Positions 9,301 through 18,065 of a stretch of DNA of 64,000 bases are shown in pieces (the stretch's first letter is position 1; every line of letters begins with the position of its first letter). The notes under the pieces are model-generated. The model had not been told where the DNA came from and did no database searches. It worked only from the letters and a program-made list of their open reading frames with translations. The translations under genes were made by a program, and so were the position numbers. The stretch is from contig NZ_JBLZHU010000003.1 in assembly GCF_048892425.1 (NCBI RefSeq), positions 310,001-374,000 on the forward strand, in the 5' to 3' direction. This DNA comes from Pacificispira sp002696645. Lineage in GTDB: Bacteria; Pseudomonadota; Alphaproteobacteria; UBA8366; Aestuariispiraceae.

Positions 9301-9972
9301 TTAACGATTCTTCTCTGCGTGGCGGGCGTTCTGGAATGCCGTCATGTGAAATTCCGCCTGGCCGGGCGCATACAACGCCTCACTCGCAATGGGACAGGCC
9401 CGCCGGGCCCGACACCCTTTTTCCAGACAATCCGTCCCTTCTGGCGTATCAATATGCGCTGCACAACGCGCAACATCATAGCCGCTGGTCGAAAATGCCC
9501 TGACGGGACATGTCGTCAGGCAGGGCTGATCACGGCAGGTATCGCAGGGATTGCCCGCCACCATGCGTGCCGGGACGGGTATCGCATCATGCAGACAGAT
9601 TGCGGCACGATAGGCATGCCACAATCCATAATGCGGATGAATCAGCATGCCAATCGGGGAGGGGAAAACACTGTCAGCCTTTTGTGCCCATTTCTGAAAG
9701 GGAAAATAGGGGGGGCCGTCCGATGGATAAACCGCCCAACCGGACGCAGAGGCTGCGATGCGGTTTACCTCCCGCCGGGTCCAGGCATCCAGTGGATTGG
9801 GTTCTGCGCGACGCCCGGTCTGAAAATGCGCCCAGAATTCCGGACCCGCATTACCAACAAGGATAACTGTTCGGCAAGTCGGTGGCGCGTCATCTTCTGT
9901 TTGGGGATGAAACCCGCCCCGGGCCAGCAACCCAACCTTCAACAGGCGCTCCGCCAGCAGGGCATAGGTCAC
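9301..9972 (-). CDS. Conserved 4Fe-4S binding protein, MMACHC/QueG-reminiscent
   Basis: A 223-residue protein with two Cys clusters typical of a bis-[4Fe-4S] ferredoxin fold: CDTCRDQPCLTTCPVRAF, then CAAHIDTPEGTDCLEKGC..RRACP. The N-terminal half (VGNAGPEFW, DAWTRREV, SPIGMLIHPHYGLWHAYR) belongs to a conserved alphaproteobacterial family that recalls the cobalamin-binding folds of MMACHC and epoxyqueuosine reductase QueG. An electron-transfer or corrinoid-linked reductase role is inference. It overlaps the upstream cupin gene by 4 bases, so the two form an operon. It is convergent with comF, separated by 32 bp. Confidence 0.75.
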   Translation of the reverse strand: MTYALLAERLLKVGLLARGGFHPQTEDDAPPTCRTVILVGNAGPEFWAHFQTGRRAEPNPLDAWTRREVNRIAASASGWAVYPSDGPPYFPFQKWAQKADSVFPSPIGMLIHPHYGLWHAYRAAICLHDAIPVPARMVAGNPCDTCRDQPCLTTCPVRAFSTSGYDVARCAAHIDTPEGTDCLEKGCRARRACPIASEALYAPGQAEFHMTAFQNARHAEKNR

Positions 9973-10421
9973 GATTCACCCTTTCCAGACGAGCCTGGAC
10001 GCCAGTCAGGCGGGGCCATTTCAAAGCTTTCAAACTGAAAGGCCGGGGCAACGGTGCATCCGACCAATGTCCAATGTCCCAGACTTTCCGCAGTTTGCCA
10101 GTGATTGGCGGGCACAACAACCTGCGGACGCTGTCCCACCAACAAATCCGGTCCCAGTCGATGCGCAATGACATCTTGAGCATTTGGTGAAATCGTCAGG
10201 GCGAGCGGCCCACCTGCATACCAATGCCAGACCTCATCCGCATCGGTGACGCGGTGCCAGGCGGAACAGTCTCCGGCTTCCAGCAGGTAATAGATTGCGG
10301 TGGAATACCCCCTCTCGCCGTCCGCGGTGGCATGGCGATAGGTTTCACTATACCAACCGCCTTCCGGGTGACGGGATAATCCCAGTTTCGCAATGATATC
10401 CTGCGCCGTCAGTTCCGCCAT
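9969..10421 (-). CDS. DUF985 cupin family protein
   Basis: A 150-residue single-domain cupin of the DUF985 type, recognised by LGLSRHPEGGWYSETYR, the metal-site region EVWHWYAGGPL and the C-terminal GCTVAPAFQFESFE. Members are small cytoplasmic beta-barrels of unknown substrate; some resemble sugar epimerases. The gene ends inside the start of the Fe-S protein gene (ATGA-type overlap), and its own start lies 10 bases after the GST gene's stop, so a three-gene run is plausible. Confidence 0.87.
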   Translation of the reverse strand: MAELTAQDIIAKLGLSRHPEGGWYSETYRHATADGERGYSTAIYYLLEAGDCSAWHRVTDADEVWHWYAGGPLALTISPNAQDVIAHRLGPDLLVGQRPQVVVPANHWQTAESLGHWTLVGCTVAPAFQFESFEMAPPDWRPGSSGKGES

Positions 10422-10431
10422 GACCGCCCTG

Positions 10432-11040
10432 TCAGCCTTTCGGGATGGTTGATTGCATGGAGGGGCGCTGCATCAGCGTATCGTACCAGCCGACCAATGC
10501 CGGACCATGATGCCGCCAGGCCGCTTCAGGGATCCGCAAATCAAGATAGCCAAGCGCTGTGCCGACCGAAATCATCCCCAGGTTCAAATCCCCCTGCAGG
10601 GTATCGATTTCCTTATCCAACAGAACACAGCTCTTCTGGATCGCTGCCCATTGGCGATCAATATACCAATCCTTGGGCAGGGGCGTATCCAGCTTGCCAT
10701 CGCGCATAACCTGGCTGCGCAGGTTCAACGCTGCATCGGTCATGCCCTGACCAATGGCATGCAGGCGCAGAACCTGATCGCGCATTTTCCCGGTTTCGGG
10801 AATAAGGCGCGGTCCGGTCCCGATCCGGTCCAGGTGATCACAGATTACGAAACTGTCGAACAGACCCGTTCCATCCTCCAGCACCAGACAGGGGATCTTG
10901 TTTAGGGGATTGATCTCACGGAATTCCATCTCATAGACATTGATCCGGTCAATCTCAATCTGATCCCCAAGACCCTTTTCCTGTGCAACAACTGCACATT
11001 TCCGGGCATAAGGGGAGGCATCACTGTAAAATAACTTCAT
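10432..11040 (-). CDS. Glutathione S-transferase family protein
   Basis: A 202-residue GST with the N-terminal thioredoxin-like domain (MKLFYSDASPYARKCAVVAQEKGL, in part shown by SPYARK as the active-site loop; NKIPCLVLEDG and DSFVICDHLD as the glutathione-binding loops) and an all-helical C-terminal domain. I chose the ATG at 11040 because family members begin at this point and AAAGGA sits 8 bases upstream; the longer frame to 11085 adds 15 unconserved residues. It lies beside gloB, so glutathione-dependent detoxification is a fair inference. The electrophile substrate is unknown. Confidence 0.88.
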   Translation of the reverse strand: MKLFYSDASPYARKCAVVAQEKGLGDQIEIDRINVYEMEFREINPLNKIPCLVLEDGTGLFDSFVICDHLDRIGTGPRLIPETGKMRDQVLRLHAIGQGMTDAALNLRSQVMRDGKLDTPLPKDWYIDRQWAAIQKSCVLLDKEIDTLQGDLNLGMISVGTALGYLDLRIPEAAWRHHGPALVGWYDTLMQRPSMQSTIPKG

Positions 11041-11088
11041 GTAAGCATCCTTTAGATAGGTCCTGTCAGGGACACTGTGTTGCAAAAC

Positions 11089-11853
11089 CTAGAAATGATC
11101 CTTTCGGGACCGCACCTCTGCGAAAACCTCTTCGGCGGATGCGCCCCCCAGACCAAGATTGCGGGCCAGGACCGGATCATCGGCCCGAAGGAAGGGGTTG
11201 GTGTGCTTTTCGATCCCAAGGATAGAGGGAACCGTCGGCTTGCCCCGGGCCCGGGTCGCGTCAATTTCCTCTGCCCGGGCAACCAATGCGGCATTGTCAC
11301 CATCCACAGACAAGGCGAACTTCGCATTAGCCTGAGTATATTCATGGGCGCAATAAACCCGCGTTTCATCAGGCAGAGCCTTCAGCTTGCCAAGGCTTTT
11401 CCACATCTGGGCGGGCGTGCCTTCAAACAGGCGCCCACAGCCCAGCGCAAACAACGTGTCCCCACAAAACAGCGCATCATCCGCTGCAAACCAATAGGCG
11501 ATATGACCCCGTGTATGGCCCGGCACGTCGAAGACCGTCGCCTCGTCCTGTCCAAAGGTACAGCGGTCCCCATCCCCGACTTGGGTCTGAATACCAGGGA
11601 TGCGATCCTTGTCTGCTCGCGGACCGACGATATGACAGCCGGTCGCCGCCTGAATTTCCATATTGCCGCCGACATGATCCCCATGGTGATGGGTGTTTAG
11701 AATATGTGTGATGGTCCACCCCAGACGCTGTGCCTCAACCAGCACGGGCGCCGCAACAGCGGGGTCGACAACAGCGGTCGCACCGGATTCGGTTTCCCGA
11801 ACCAGATAGACGTAATTATCATTCAAAACCGGTATTTGACGGATATCCAGCAT
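11089..11853 (-). CDS. gloB: Hydroxyacylglutathione hydrolase (glyoxalase II)
   Basis: Hydrolyses S-D-lactoylglutathione to D-lactate and glutathione, the second step of methylglyoxal detoxification. The metallo-beta-lactamase motif THHHGDHVGG is intact, with the further metal ligands in PGHTRGHIAYW and FCGDTLF and the family's C-terminal CAHEYTQAN. At 254 residues it has the usual length. It is divergent from the methyltransferase at 11983, an arrangement often seen in alphaproteobacteria, and precedes a GST on the same strand. Confidence 0.96.
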   Translation of the reverse strand: MLDIRQIPVLNDNYVYLVRETESGATAVVDPAVAAPVLVEAQRLGWTITHILNTHHHGDHVGGNMEIQAATGCHIVGPRADKDRIPGIQTQVGDGDRCTFGQDEATVFDVPGHTRGHIAYWFAADDALFCGDTLFALGCGRLFEGTPAQMWKSLGKLKALPDETRVYCAHEYTQANAKFALSVDGDNAALVARAEEIDATRARGKPTVPSILGIEKHTNPFLRADDPVLARNLGLGGASAEEVFAEVRSRKDHF

Positions 11854-11982
11854 GCATCCTCTCTTCCTGATCCTCTTCTGTCAGATAGAGTTTCACGGCC
11901 CCAATGGGAAGGCAAGAGGCGGCGACATTTCACATATTTTTGTTGGCTGCTCCAAGCTTAACAAACTGATATAGTCACGACC

Positions 11983-12726
11983 ATGTGGAGCGACGTCGTT
12001 GATTTCAACCAATTCTATCGCAGCCGCCTGGGCAAGGCGGCGCGTGGCATCGTGCAAGCTGAAATCCGGGCGCACTGGCCCGATGTAAAGGGGATGAGCG
12101 TTGTTGGACTGGGCTATGCCACCCCGTATTTGAAACAATTTGACGGCGAAGCATCCCGCCTGTTGGCTATTATGCCCGCCCATCAGGGTGTCACCCATTG
12201 GCCACGCGGCAAACCCAATCGCGTCGCCCTGGCGGAAGAGACCTCCCTGCCCTTCGATGATATGTCGATAGATCGATTGCTGCTGGTACATGCTGTTGAA
12301 AACAGTGAGCATCTGCGCGCAATGATGCGGGAATGCTGGCGCGTTCTGTCTGGACAAGGCCATTTATTGGCCGTTGTCCCGTCGCGTCGCGGAATATGGT
12401 CCCGCACAGAGCGCACCCCGTTTGGTCATGGAAAACCCTATAGCAAGGCACAGATGGAACGCTTGCTGGCCGATACTTTGTTTGAACCGATTTCAATCAC
12501 CCGGGCCCTGTATATGCCGCCCAGCGATTGGAACCCGATCCTGAAGGCCGGTCCTAGCTTTGAGAAGGTCGGGCGTCGCTGGGCACCAAGGCTGGGCGGG
12601 GCTCTTTTTGTAGAGGCGCATAAGCAGGTCTATGCCGCAACGCCCGCCCACCGGGTTCCCTTCCGGCGTCGATTAATGCCCGTGCCGGCCATTGCTGCCC
12701 CCTCAGCCTCCCGCCAGGAAGGTTAG
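11983..12726 (+). CDS. Class-I SAM-dependent methyltransferase
   Basis: A 247-residue protein with a SAM-binding strand-loop (MSVVGLGYATPYL), an acidic post-motif (LPFDDMSIDRLLLVHAVENSEH) and the GHLLAVVPSRRG strand of Methyltransf_11-type enzymes. The target is unknown. Alphaproteobacterial homologues usually stand back-to-back with gloB, as here across about 130 bp of divergent promoter space. The C-terminal tail is basic and Pro/Ala-rich. Confidence 0.85.
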   Translation: MWSDVVDFNQFYRSRLGKAARGIVQAEIRAHWPDVKGMSVVGLGYATPYLKQFDGEASRLLAIMPAHQGVTHWPRGKPNRVALAEETSLPFDDMSIDRLLLVHAVENSEHLRAMMRECWRVLSGQGHLLAVVPSRRGIWSRTERTPFGHGKPYSKAQMERLLADTLFEPISITRALYMPPSDWNPILKAGPSFEKVGRRWAPRLGGALFVEAHKQVYAATPAHRVPFRRRLMPVPAIAAPSASRQEG

Positions 12727-12733
12727 AACAATA

Positions 12734-13228
12734 TTATTCCGAAACTGCGGCCGGTTTTGTCGCCTGCCAGTTTGACAGAACGCCACGCGCGTCCTGCTTG
12801 CCCTTGGACAGGATGGCGCCAGCCTGTTGCGTTGGCGCGGTCAGTTCAATGACATAGCCATTGGGATCGCGAAAATAGATGGATTCTATGAAACCATGAT
12901 CCGCGATGCCGCGCGTCTCCCGCCCCTGGGCCTTTCCCAATTCGAACATCTTAAGCAATGTCTGACGATCAACCAGCAAGGCGATATGCAGGTCGAAGTC
13001 ATGCTGATCCTTGAAATCAAAGGGGGAGGAAGGAACCTCGAAAAACGCCAGGCACGACCCGTCCTGCATTTGATAGAAACTGTGCAGAACCCTTGTTTCC
13101 CGTCCGGTTTTCGTCTGAACAATTTCAAACGCATGAACCAATGGCAGCCCCAGAAAGCCTTCATAGAACATGCGCGTCTCTTCTGAATCGCGACATCGAT
13201 ATGCGTTGTGATGCAGCCCGTGTATCAT
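12734..13228 (-). CDS. VOC (glyoxalase/dioxygenase superfamily) protein
   Basis: A 164-residue vicinal-oxygen-chelate domain protein. It begins MIHGLHHNAYRCRD.EETRMFYEGFLGLPL and ends with the second metal half-site in YFRDPNGYVIELTAP. Such proteins bind a divalent metal through His and Glu residues and act as glyoxalases, dioxygenases or resistance proteins; the exact reaction is not readable. The start at 13228 has AGAAGG upstream; a longer frame to 13264 is unlikely. It is convergent with the methyltransferase gene, 7 bp away. Confidence 0.85.
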   Translation of the reverse strand: MIHGLHHNAYRCRDSEETRMFYEGFLGLPLVHAFEIVQTKTGRETRVLHSFYQMQDGSCLAFFEVPSSPFDFKDQHDFDLHIALLVDRQTLLKMFELGKAQGRETRGIADHGFIESIYFRDPNGYVIELTAPTQQAGAILSKGKQDARGVLSNWQATKPAAVSE

Positions 13229-13279
13229 CGCCTTCTCCCCTTTCCGATGCGTGCTTGCCCACATCGTGTGACCGGTATC

Positions 13280-13792
13280 CTACCTTTTCACCGGTCGCAT
13301 CGCACGCAAATCATCCGGATTGAAATGCATCACGGATCCATAAACCTCCAGGGCCAGGCATTGAAAGACCTCTTTATTGGGGACCTGAAGCGGAAACATT
13401 CCAAATTCTTCCTGCACAAGGATTTCACTGCCATCTGCAATGGGAATACCCGTTTGCCCATAAACTGGCGACCCGGTCTCTATCATCAGGGCATAGGCCT
13501 GTTCCCACACCCCGGGCTCCTGAGAGGCCGGGCTCATTTCGTGCAGCCAACGCCCCGTGAAATCAAACCGGGACATTTCGACAACTTTTGTGCCGACCAA
13601 TCGATAATAGACCTGATGCGTTTTGCGATTGATTTCGCTGATCACGATGTTGGGCAGATAGCGCGTGAGCTCCCAGGGTACGATAGAGTCCCGCAATGGC
13701 CAGTCTGTGCCCTGTTTTCGTGCAGTCCAATAGTGCAAAACTGCATGAATCTTCTCAGATGCAACGAAACTGGGATCATTGGACAATGACAA
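13280..13792 (-). CDS. PAS_5-type single PAS domain protein
   Basis: A 170-residue protein consisting of one PAS_5-type domain, the stand-alone PAS family frequent in Rhodospirillales. Landmarks are WPLRDSIVPWELTRYLPN, YYRLVGTKVV and SPVYGQTGIPIADGSEI. There is no output domain, so it may act as a sensory partner of another protein. It lies 51 bp upstream of the VOC gene on the same strand. Confidence 0.8.
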   Translation of the reverse strand: MSLSNDPSFVASEKIHAVLHYWTARKQGTDWPLRDSIVPWELTRYLPNIVISEINRKTHQVYYRLVGTKVVEMSRFDFTGRWLHEMSPASQEPGVWEQAYALMIETGSPVYGQTGIPIADGSEILVQEEFGMFPLQVPNKEVFQCLALEVYGSVMHFNPDDLRAMRPVKR

Positions 13793-13872
13793 GAGTACAC
13801 TCCTGATCGTAGTCTATTCAGCACGCCTTTCCGACAGGAAGTACGGCACGGGCACATTTACCTGAAACTGGT

Positions 13873-14655
13873 TTATTCTTCATTAACACGCCAATTGGCA
13901 AAGATCGTTAAGTTTTCATATTCCAGGAATGTCCCTGGCTTGACTTGTCCCAGGGAATAATAACGACCATCCGTAAAGAGTGACAGATAGGTCGATGCAA
14001 CATTGTTGAAAATCAATTCAGTGATAGGACCGGGATTTGCCCCCAGGGGATAGCCGTCTTTAGACAGGGTTTCCGTCATGCGTCTTTCATCCAGAATCTC
14101 GGAGGGAAAGAATTCGATTTTCGTTTGAAATTGGACAAGATTTTGATCCGGCCAATAGTACGGCATCTCAACAGGGCTCGATTGCCGCGACCCATCCTTC
14201 TTTTCCACAACGGCGCGAAAGCAACCGCCCCGTCGAATAGCCTCGACCAGAACAGCAACATCATCGCCACGCTTAAAGTCCCAGATTTCGTGCATATCAG
14301 CGCAAAACTTAAAGTCATAGACAGTATAGTCCGTCGCACTGGAGATATTGCCATGCAAGGATTCGACGCCGGCCAGTGCCGTGTTTAGATCATAACTGCT
14401 CAATACCCCATAGATGCCATAGGAGGTATAAAAGAACCCTGCCTGTTGCACCAATCCACCCCCATGGGTGTGGGTCACATGCTGCTTCTGGGTGATCCCA
14501 ACCAGTGTCTGGTCGCGCTGAAAAACATGGGGAAGCTGAAAGTTTTCCTCATAGACCCTGTCTTCAGTCAGGGTTTCGTTGGACGAATCCGGGACCAGAT
14601 ACAGCGCGACGCTCTCACCATTGGAGATATCAAATTCAGGGGGGTGATGCGTCAT
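13873..14655 (-). CDS. Hypothetical protein, 260 residues
   Basis: I do not recognise this protein. It has no signal peptide or membrane segment and is rich in beta-prone, aromatic and acidic stretches (VALYLVPDSSNET, THTHGGGLVQQAGFFYTSYG, VEMPYYWPDQNLVQF), which suggests a mostly beta fold. The ORF is long and has ordinary codon use for the region, with an isolated position between the PAS_5 gene and the divergent XRE-cupin regulator. The 149 bp upstream are AT-rich and probably hold its promoter. Confidence 0.65.
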   Translation of the reverse strand: MTHHPPEFDISNGESVALYLVPDSSNETLTEDRVYEENFQLPHVFQRDQTLVGITQKQHVTHTHGGGLVQQAGFFYTSYGIYGVLSSYDLNTALAGVESLHGNISSATDYTVYDFKFCADMHEIWDFKRGDDVAVLVEAIRRGGCFRAVVEKKDGSRQSSPVEMPYYWPDQNLVQFQTKIEFFPSEILDERRMTETLSKDGYPLGANPGPITELIFNNVASTYLSLFTDGRYYSLGQVKPGTFLEYENLTIFANWRVNEE

Positions 14656-14804
14656 TATCCCTACTTTCGTTGAACATTCTTAAATGTATCGTGATTCCGG
14701 CAACTCACACAATCCGAGGCCTATTTGCTAAATTTCATGCTGTACAAATATGACAGTATACATAATTCTCATTTTTGGAATAATTTCTCTTTTATGGAAA
14801 ATCA

Positions 14805-15359
14805 GTGACAACACCTCTTTCGAACCGATTAGCGGATCATTTAAAGAAACTGCGCCTGGATCGGGAATGGTCCCTGGATCAATTAGCGACACGTTGCGGC
14901 GTCAGCCGGGCCACCTTGTCGCGGGTTGAAAATGCTGAGGTCAGCCCGACCGCAGAGGTACTTGGCAAGCTGTGTACTGCCTTTGCCTTACCCCTATCGC
15001 GCCTTCTTGCCCAGGTTGAGGAGGCTTTCACGCCTCTGTGCCGCCGGGGGGATCAACCCGTCTGGACGGAGGGAATGATCGGCTATGAACGGCGCGTGAT
15101 CTCCCCTGCCGCACCACCGCTTAGGGCCGAAATCGTGGAATGCACACTGCGCGCCGATACGGAAATCGCCTATGCCGCCCCGCCTGTGCCAGGGCTGGAA
15201 CACCATCTTTTGCTGCAAAAAGGCGTTTTGGATATCTGGATCGACGACGATCCGTATCACCTGACCCCCGGGGATTGCCTGCGTTATCACCTATTTGGTG
15301 CCAGCCGCTTCAAAACACCCAGAAACACCGGTGCAACTTACTTGCTCGTCCTATTGTGA
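14805..15359 (+). CDS. XRE-family regulator with C-terminal cupin domain
   Basis: A 184-residue regulator. Residues 8-62 are a helix-turn-helix of the HTH_3 type (LDQLATRCGVSRATLSRVE), and residues 105-184 form a small cupin that usually binds an effector (DIWIDDDPYHLTPGDCLRYHL). Start is GTG at 14805 with GGAAAA 6 bases upstream. The following acetyltransferase gene begins 7 bp after its stop and its ribosome site overlaps the stop, so the two are one operon. The target is probably its own operon, by analogy with similar pairs. Confidence 0.9.
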   Translation: MTTPLSNRLADHLKKLRLDREWSLDQLATRCGVSRATLSRVENAEVSPTAEVLGKLCTAFALPLSRLLAQVEEAFTPLCRRGDQPVWTEGMIGYERRVISPAAPPLRAEIVECTLRADTEIAYAAPPVPGLEHHLLLQKGVLDIWIDDDPYHLTPGDCLRYHLFGASRFKTPRNTGATYLLVLL

Positions 15360-15366
15360 GGATACG

Positions 15367-15894
15367 ATGACCCCCATCACCATTGCCACAGTCAGTAACG
15401 AGGATCTGGACGACAGCCTGGACGGTCTGGCTGAGGTGCTGCATGCAACCGTCCTGGCAGGGGGCAGCGTTAATTTCATCCTGCCCTTCTCCATGACAGA
15501 TAGCCGTCAGTTCTGGCAGCATAAAATGTTTCCCATTATTCGGTCTGGGGGGCGGCTGTTGCTGATTGCCACAGTGCAGGGGCGGATTGTCGGCACGGGG
15601 CAATTGCTGTTGGACATGCCCCCGAACCAGGTCCATCGCTGCGAAATCTCAAAGCTTCTGGTCCATCCGGAATTCCGGAAACGCGGTATCGCGCGCCGCC
15701 TGATGACCGATCTGGAAGGCCACGCCACCCGATTGGGACGCAGCTTGATTACCCTGGACACCCGCACCGGGGATGCCGCAGAACCGCTATATCTCAGCCT
15801 GGGCTACAAAATCGCTGGCACCATCCCCAATTTCTGCCGCGCCACAGACTGCGACCGAATGGATGCCACGACCTATATGTATAAGGATATCTGA
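15367..15894 (+). CDS. GNAT family N-acetyltransferase
   Basis: A 175-residue GNAT acetyltransferase. The acetyl-CoA pyrophosphate loop is visible in KLLVHPEFRKRGIARRLM, followed by TLDTRTGDAAEPLYLSLGYK. The ATG at 15367 follows GTGAGG, which overlaps the stop of the XRE-cupin regulator. XRE-cupin plus GNAT pairs are common in proteobacteria, where the enzyme often acetylates an amino compound or toxin; the substrate here is unknown. Confidence 0.88.
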   Translation: MTPITIATVSNEDLDDSLDGLAEVLHATVLAGGSVNFILPFSMTDSRQFWQHKMFPIIRSGGRLLLIATVQGRIVGTGQLLLDMPPNQVHRCEISKLLVHPEFRKRGIARRLMTDLEGHATRLGRSLITLDTRTGDAAEPLYLSLGYKIAGTIPNFCRATDCDRMDATTYMYKDI

Positions 15895-15991
15895 TAGAAA
15901 TTCGACCTGCATAGCGGCTTTGGTTTTTTCAAAGAAGAATGTGTTTCTGCCAAGGGTCTTTTCACCACGATCACGGCGCAATACGAACCGA

Positions 15992-16924
15992 TTATATCTG
16001 GCTACTGGAAAAAATCCGTGTTCGGCTCCGCAAGCCTATCAGCAACGCATTCTGGAATTCTGTCGGATGCTGAATTTCACTTGTGACACTGCCAAGCGTC
16101 CGGACGAATGTGCGATCTCTGAGCGGGATTGCGACAATACCGGGAAGGGTGCAGGCCTGTGCGGCACCCTCAGGCACGACTGCCACGCCCAGATTCTGCC
16201 GTATCATCTGAAACCCGGTCACCAATTGCCGCACTTCAGCAATTGTGTTGGGCTCCACACCACTTCGATGTGCAAGGACCGTAAGCCAGTCATGCGACGT
16301 GGTGCCAGAGGGAAAGCGGATCATCGGTTGCGCCAGTATTTCTTCATCGGTCAAATCGGTATTGGTCGCCAGCGGGTTTTCTGCCGACATGACGACACAG
16401 GCGGAATCCTGATGCAGTGCCTCAAACTTTAAACCCGGCGAAGCAATGAAAACGCTGGTGATCGCAAAGTCGATATCGCCCTGTCGCACCAGGTCCAGGC
16501 TCTCCTCATTATCGATTTCAGAAATGTCCAGGATGTGCTTGGGGAACCTGACCCGCATCGCCTGAAATGTCGGTGCAATGAATAGTGCCGCAAAGGACGC
16601 GGGGCTGGCAATACGCAGGATTTGTTCTGTCCCCTGACCCAGGGAGGCCAACTGGTCCAGTATCGCCCCATTGCTTGATAACAATCGTCGAAAGGCGGGC
16701 AGCAACGCCGCCCCGCCAGATGAAAGCCGCAGCCCTTGCGTGTCGCGCACCATCAATGTCGTTTCAAGCTGCGCTTCCAATTGTTGGACATGTTGCGAAA
16801 TGGCCGGTTGGGTCAGGCCAAGCACCTTCGCAGCCACCGAGAAAGAGCGGAATTCTGCCACGGCCAACAGGCTGCGCACCCGCCGTACAGAAATTTCTTC
16901 GCGCCTTGACCCATCTATAAGCAT
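15992..16924 (-). CDS. LysR-family transcriptional regulator (racemase operon)
   Basis: A 311-residue LTTR with the N-terminal winged HTH (LLAVAEFRSFSVAAKVLGLTQPAISQHVQQLE) abbreviated here as FRSFSVAAKVLGLTQPAIS, followed by the periplasmic-binding-like effector domain. The start at 16924 is chosen from the HTH position and the upstream AGGCGAAGA; the longer frame to 17008 would run through the promoter. It is divergent from the Asp/Glu racemase-like gene, with a LysR-type T-N11-A palindrome between them, so it probably controls that gene and itself. Confidence 0.9.
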   Translation of the reverse strand: MLIDGSRREEISVRRVRSLLAVAEFRSFSVAAKVLGLTQPAISQHVQQLEAQLETTLMVRDTQGLRLSSGGAALLPAFRRLLSSNGAILDQLASLGQGTEQILRIASPASFAALFIAPTFQAMRVRFPKHILDISEIDNEESLDLVRQGDIDFAITSVFIASPGLKFEALHQDSACVVMSAENPLATNTDLTDEEILAQPMIRFPSGTTSHDWLTVLAHRSGVEPNTIAEVRQLVTGFQMIRQNLGVAVVPEGAAQACTLPGIVAIPLRDRTFVRTLGSVTSEIQHPTEFQNALLIGLRSRTRIFSSSQI

Positions 16925-16936
16925 TCTTCGCCTGCC

Positions 16937-16951
16937 ATAACAAAACGTTAT
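16937..16951. promoter_or_regulatory. LysR-type operator candidate (T-N11-A)
   Basis: ATAAC-AAAAC-GTTAT is a perfect 5-bp inverted repeat that contains the T-N11-A core recognised by LysR-type regulators. It lies 12 bases from the LysR start codon and 60 bases from the divergent racemase-like start, where an LTTR recognition site is expected. Binding is inferred from position and symmetry. Confidence 0.55.
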
Positions 16952-17010
16952 TTTTCGATAATTATATAATGGATTAATAAGAAACCCCGCAAGAACGAAA
17001 GGAACCAAGA

Positions 17011-17793
17011 ATGCCGTCCCATGACCCCGCCCTTAATAAAATCTATGCCCGCAGGAACCACAGCTGTTATGGCATGGGGCTGGGGATTATTATTCTGGAT
17101 GATGTCTATCCTGGATTTCCAGGCGATGTCCGCAATGCCAGCGCCCATGGCTATCCAATCCAATATGAAATCGCCGAAGGGGTCGATATCAAGAAGCTGG
17201 TCCGGGGTGAGCACAAGGGCGACCTGTTAGCGCCGGTCCTGGCCGCCGCGCGAAAGCTGGAACGCATGGGCTGTCGCGCCATCGCGGCTGAATGCGGATA
17301 TTTCGCCTGGTTTCAGCAAGAAATTGCCAATGCGGTATCCGTGCCGGTCTTTGCATCCAGCCTGTTACAGGTGCCCCTGGCCCAGACATTGATTGGCGCA
17401 AACAAGGTGGTCGGACTTCTGGTTGCCGAAGGGGACCATTTACAGGATCGGCACTTAACGTCGGTCGGAATTCGCCTGCAGTCGAATTATGTCGTTCATG
17501 GCGCAAAGGATGATGGCAAATGCCCACAATTCGACAGCCTGTGGACGAAAGACCTGCGGCCGGAAACACCGACAGCTGAATATCAGAAGGCCGAACTGGA
17601 CATTGTTGCCGTCGCAAAGAACTTCGCCACCAGCCATCCCGCCATGGGGGCAATGGTTCTGGAATGTACAGGCTTTCAACCCTTTGCCCGCGCGATTCAA
17701 AGAGAGATCAACATGCCGGTATTCAGTTGGTCAACATTGCTGGACTATGCCTATTCCATTGCCGTCCATCGTGATTTCTATGGGCATGTGTAA
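17011..17793 (+). CDS. Aspartate/glutamate/hydantoin racemase-like protein
   Basis: A 260-residue cytoplasmic protein of the Asp/Glu racemase superfamily. The two catalytic-type cysteines are present in RAIAAECGYFAWF and VLECTGFQPF, with the expected spacing of the two half-domains. AAGGAA lies before the ATG. Relatives act as racemases or maleate isomerase/decarboxylase-like enzymes; the substrate cannot be named. It is driven from the promoter shared with the LysR gene and ends at a 10-bp hairpin terminator. Confidence 0.82.
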   Translation: MPSHDPALNKIYARRNHSCYGMGLGIIILDDVYPGFPGDVRNASAHGYPIQYEIAEGVDIKKLVRGEHKGDLLAPVLAAARKLERMGCRAIAAECGYFAWFQQEIANAVSVPVFASSLLQVPLAQTLIGANKVVGLLVAEGDHLQDRHLTSVGIRLQSNYVVHGAKDDGKCPQFDSLWTKDLRPETPTAEYQKAELDIVAVAKNFATSHPAMGAMVLECTGFQPFARAIQREINMPVFSWSTLLDYAYSIAVHRDFYGHV

Positions 17794-17801
17794 TGGTCGC
17801 T

Positions 17802-17942
17802 AAAAAGGGCGGCACCGATCTGGGCCGCCCTTTCAGTTTCGCCACATGTGCGGCGCATCCAAATGTGCTTACTTCCGGTTCTGGCGATTGTCGATCAGGC
17901 TGTCGACGACGCCGGGATCGGCCAGGGTGGAGGTGTCGCCCA
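17802..17942 (-). repeat. acs 3'-end repeat, copy 1 (last 74 bp of acs plus terminator)
   Basis: This 141-bp stretch repeats 21041-21181 at an offset of 3,239 bp. By hand count the 118 bp at 17825-17942 differ at a single base (17911), and four more differences fall in the hairpin loop region. It contains the acs stop codon (17869-17871) and the last 24 codons of acs, then the match stops abruptly after GTCGCCCA. It is a dead fragment in the same orientation as acs. The 123 bp from 17943 to the LysR stop match nothing else in the window that I can see. Confidence 0.9.
17804..17833. terminator. Terminator after racemase gene
   Basis: AAAGGGCGGC / GCCGCCCTTT form a 10-bp stem around a 10-base loop, 10 bases after the racemase stop, with A and T tails that make it usable from both strands. 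The hairpin forms the left end of acs-repeat copy 1 and resembles the hairpin beyond the true acs stop. Confidence 0.85.
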
Positions 17943-18065
17943 CGAAGCCCTATTTTTGCTCAGTATAAGCGTAGTGGCTTGGAAGGTGATGTTTAAAAAA
18001 AGACAGCCCCATAAAGTTTCTGACGCAGGCTATTCCGTCTTGACCGGACGGGACGGAGGCGACGA

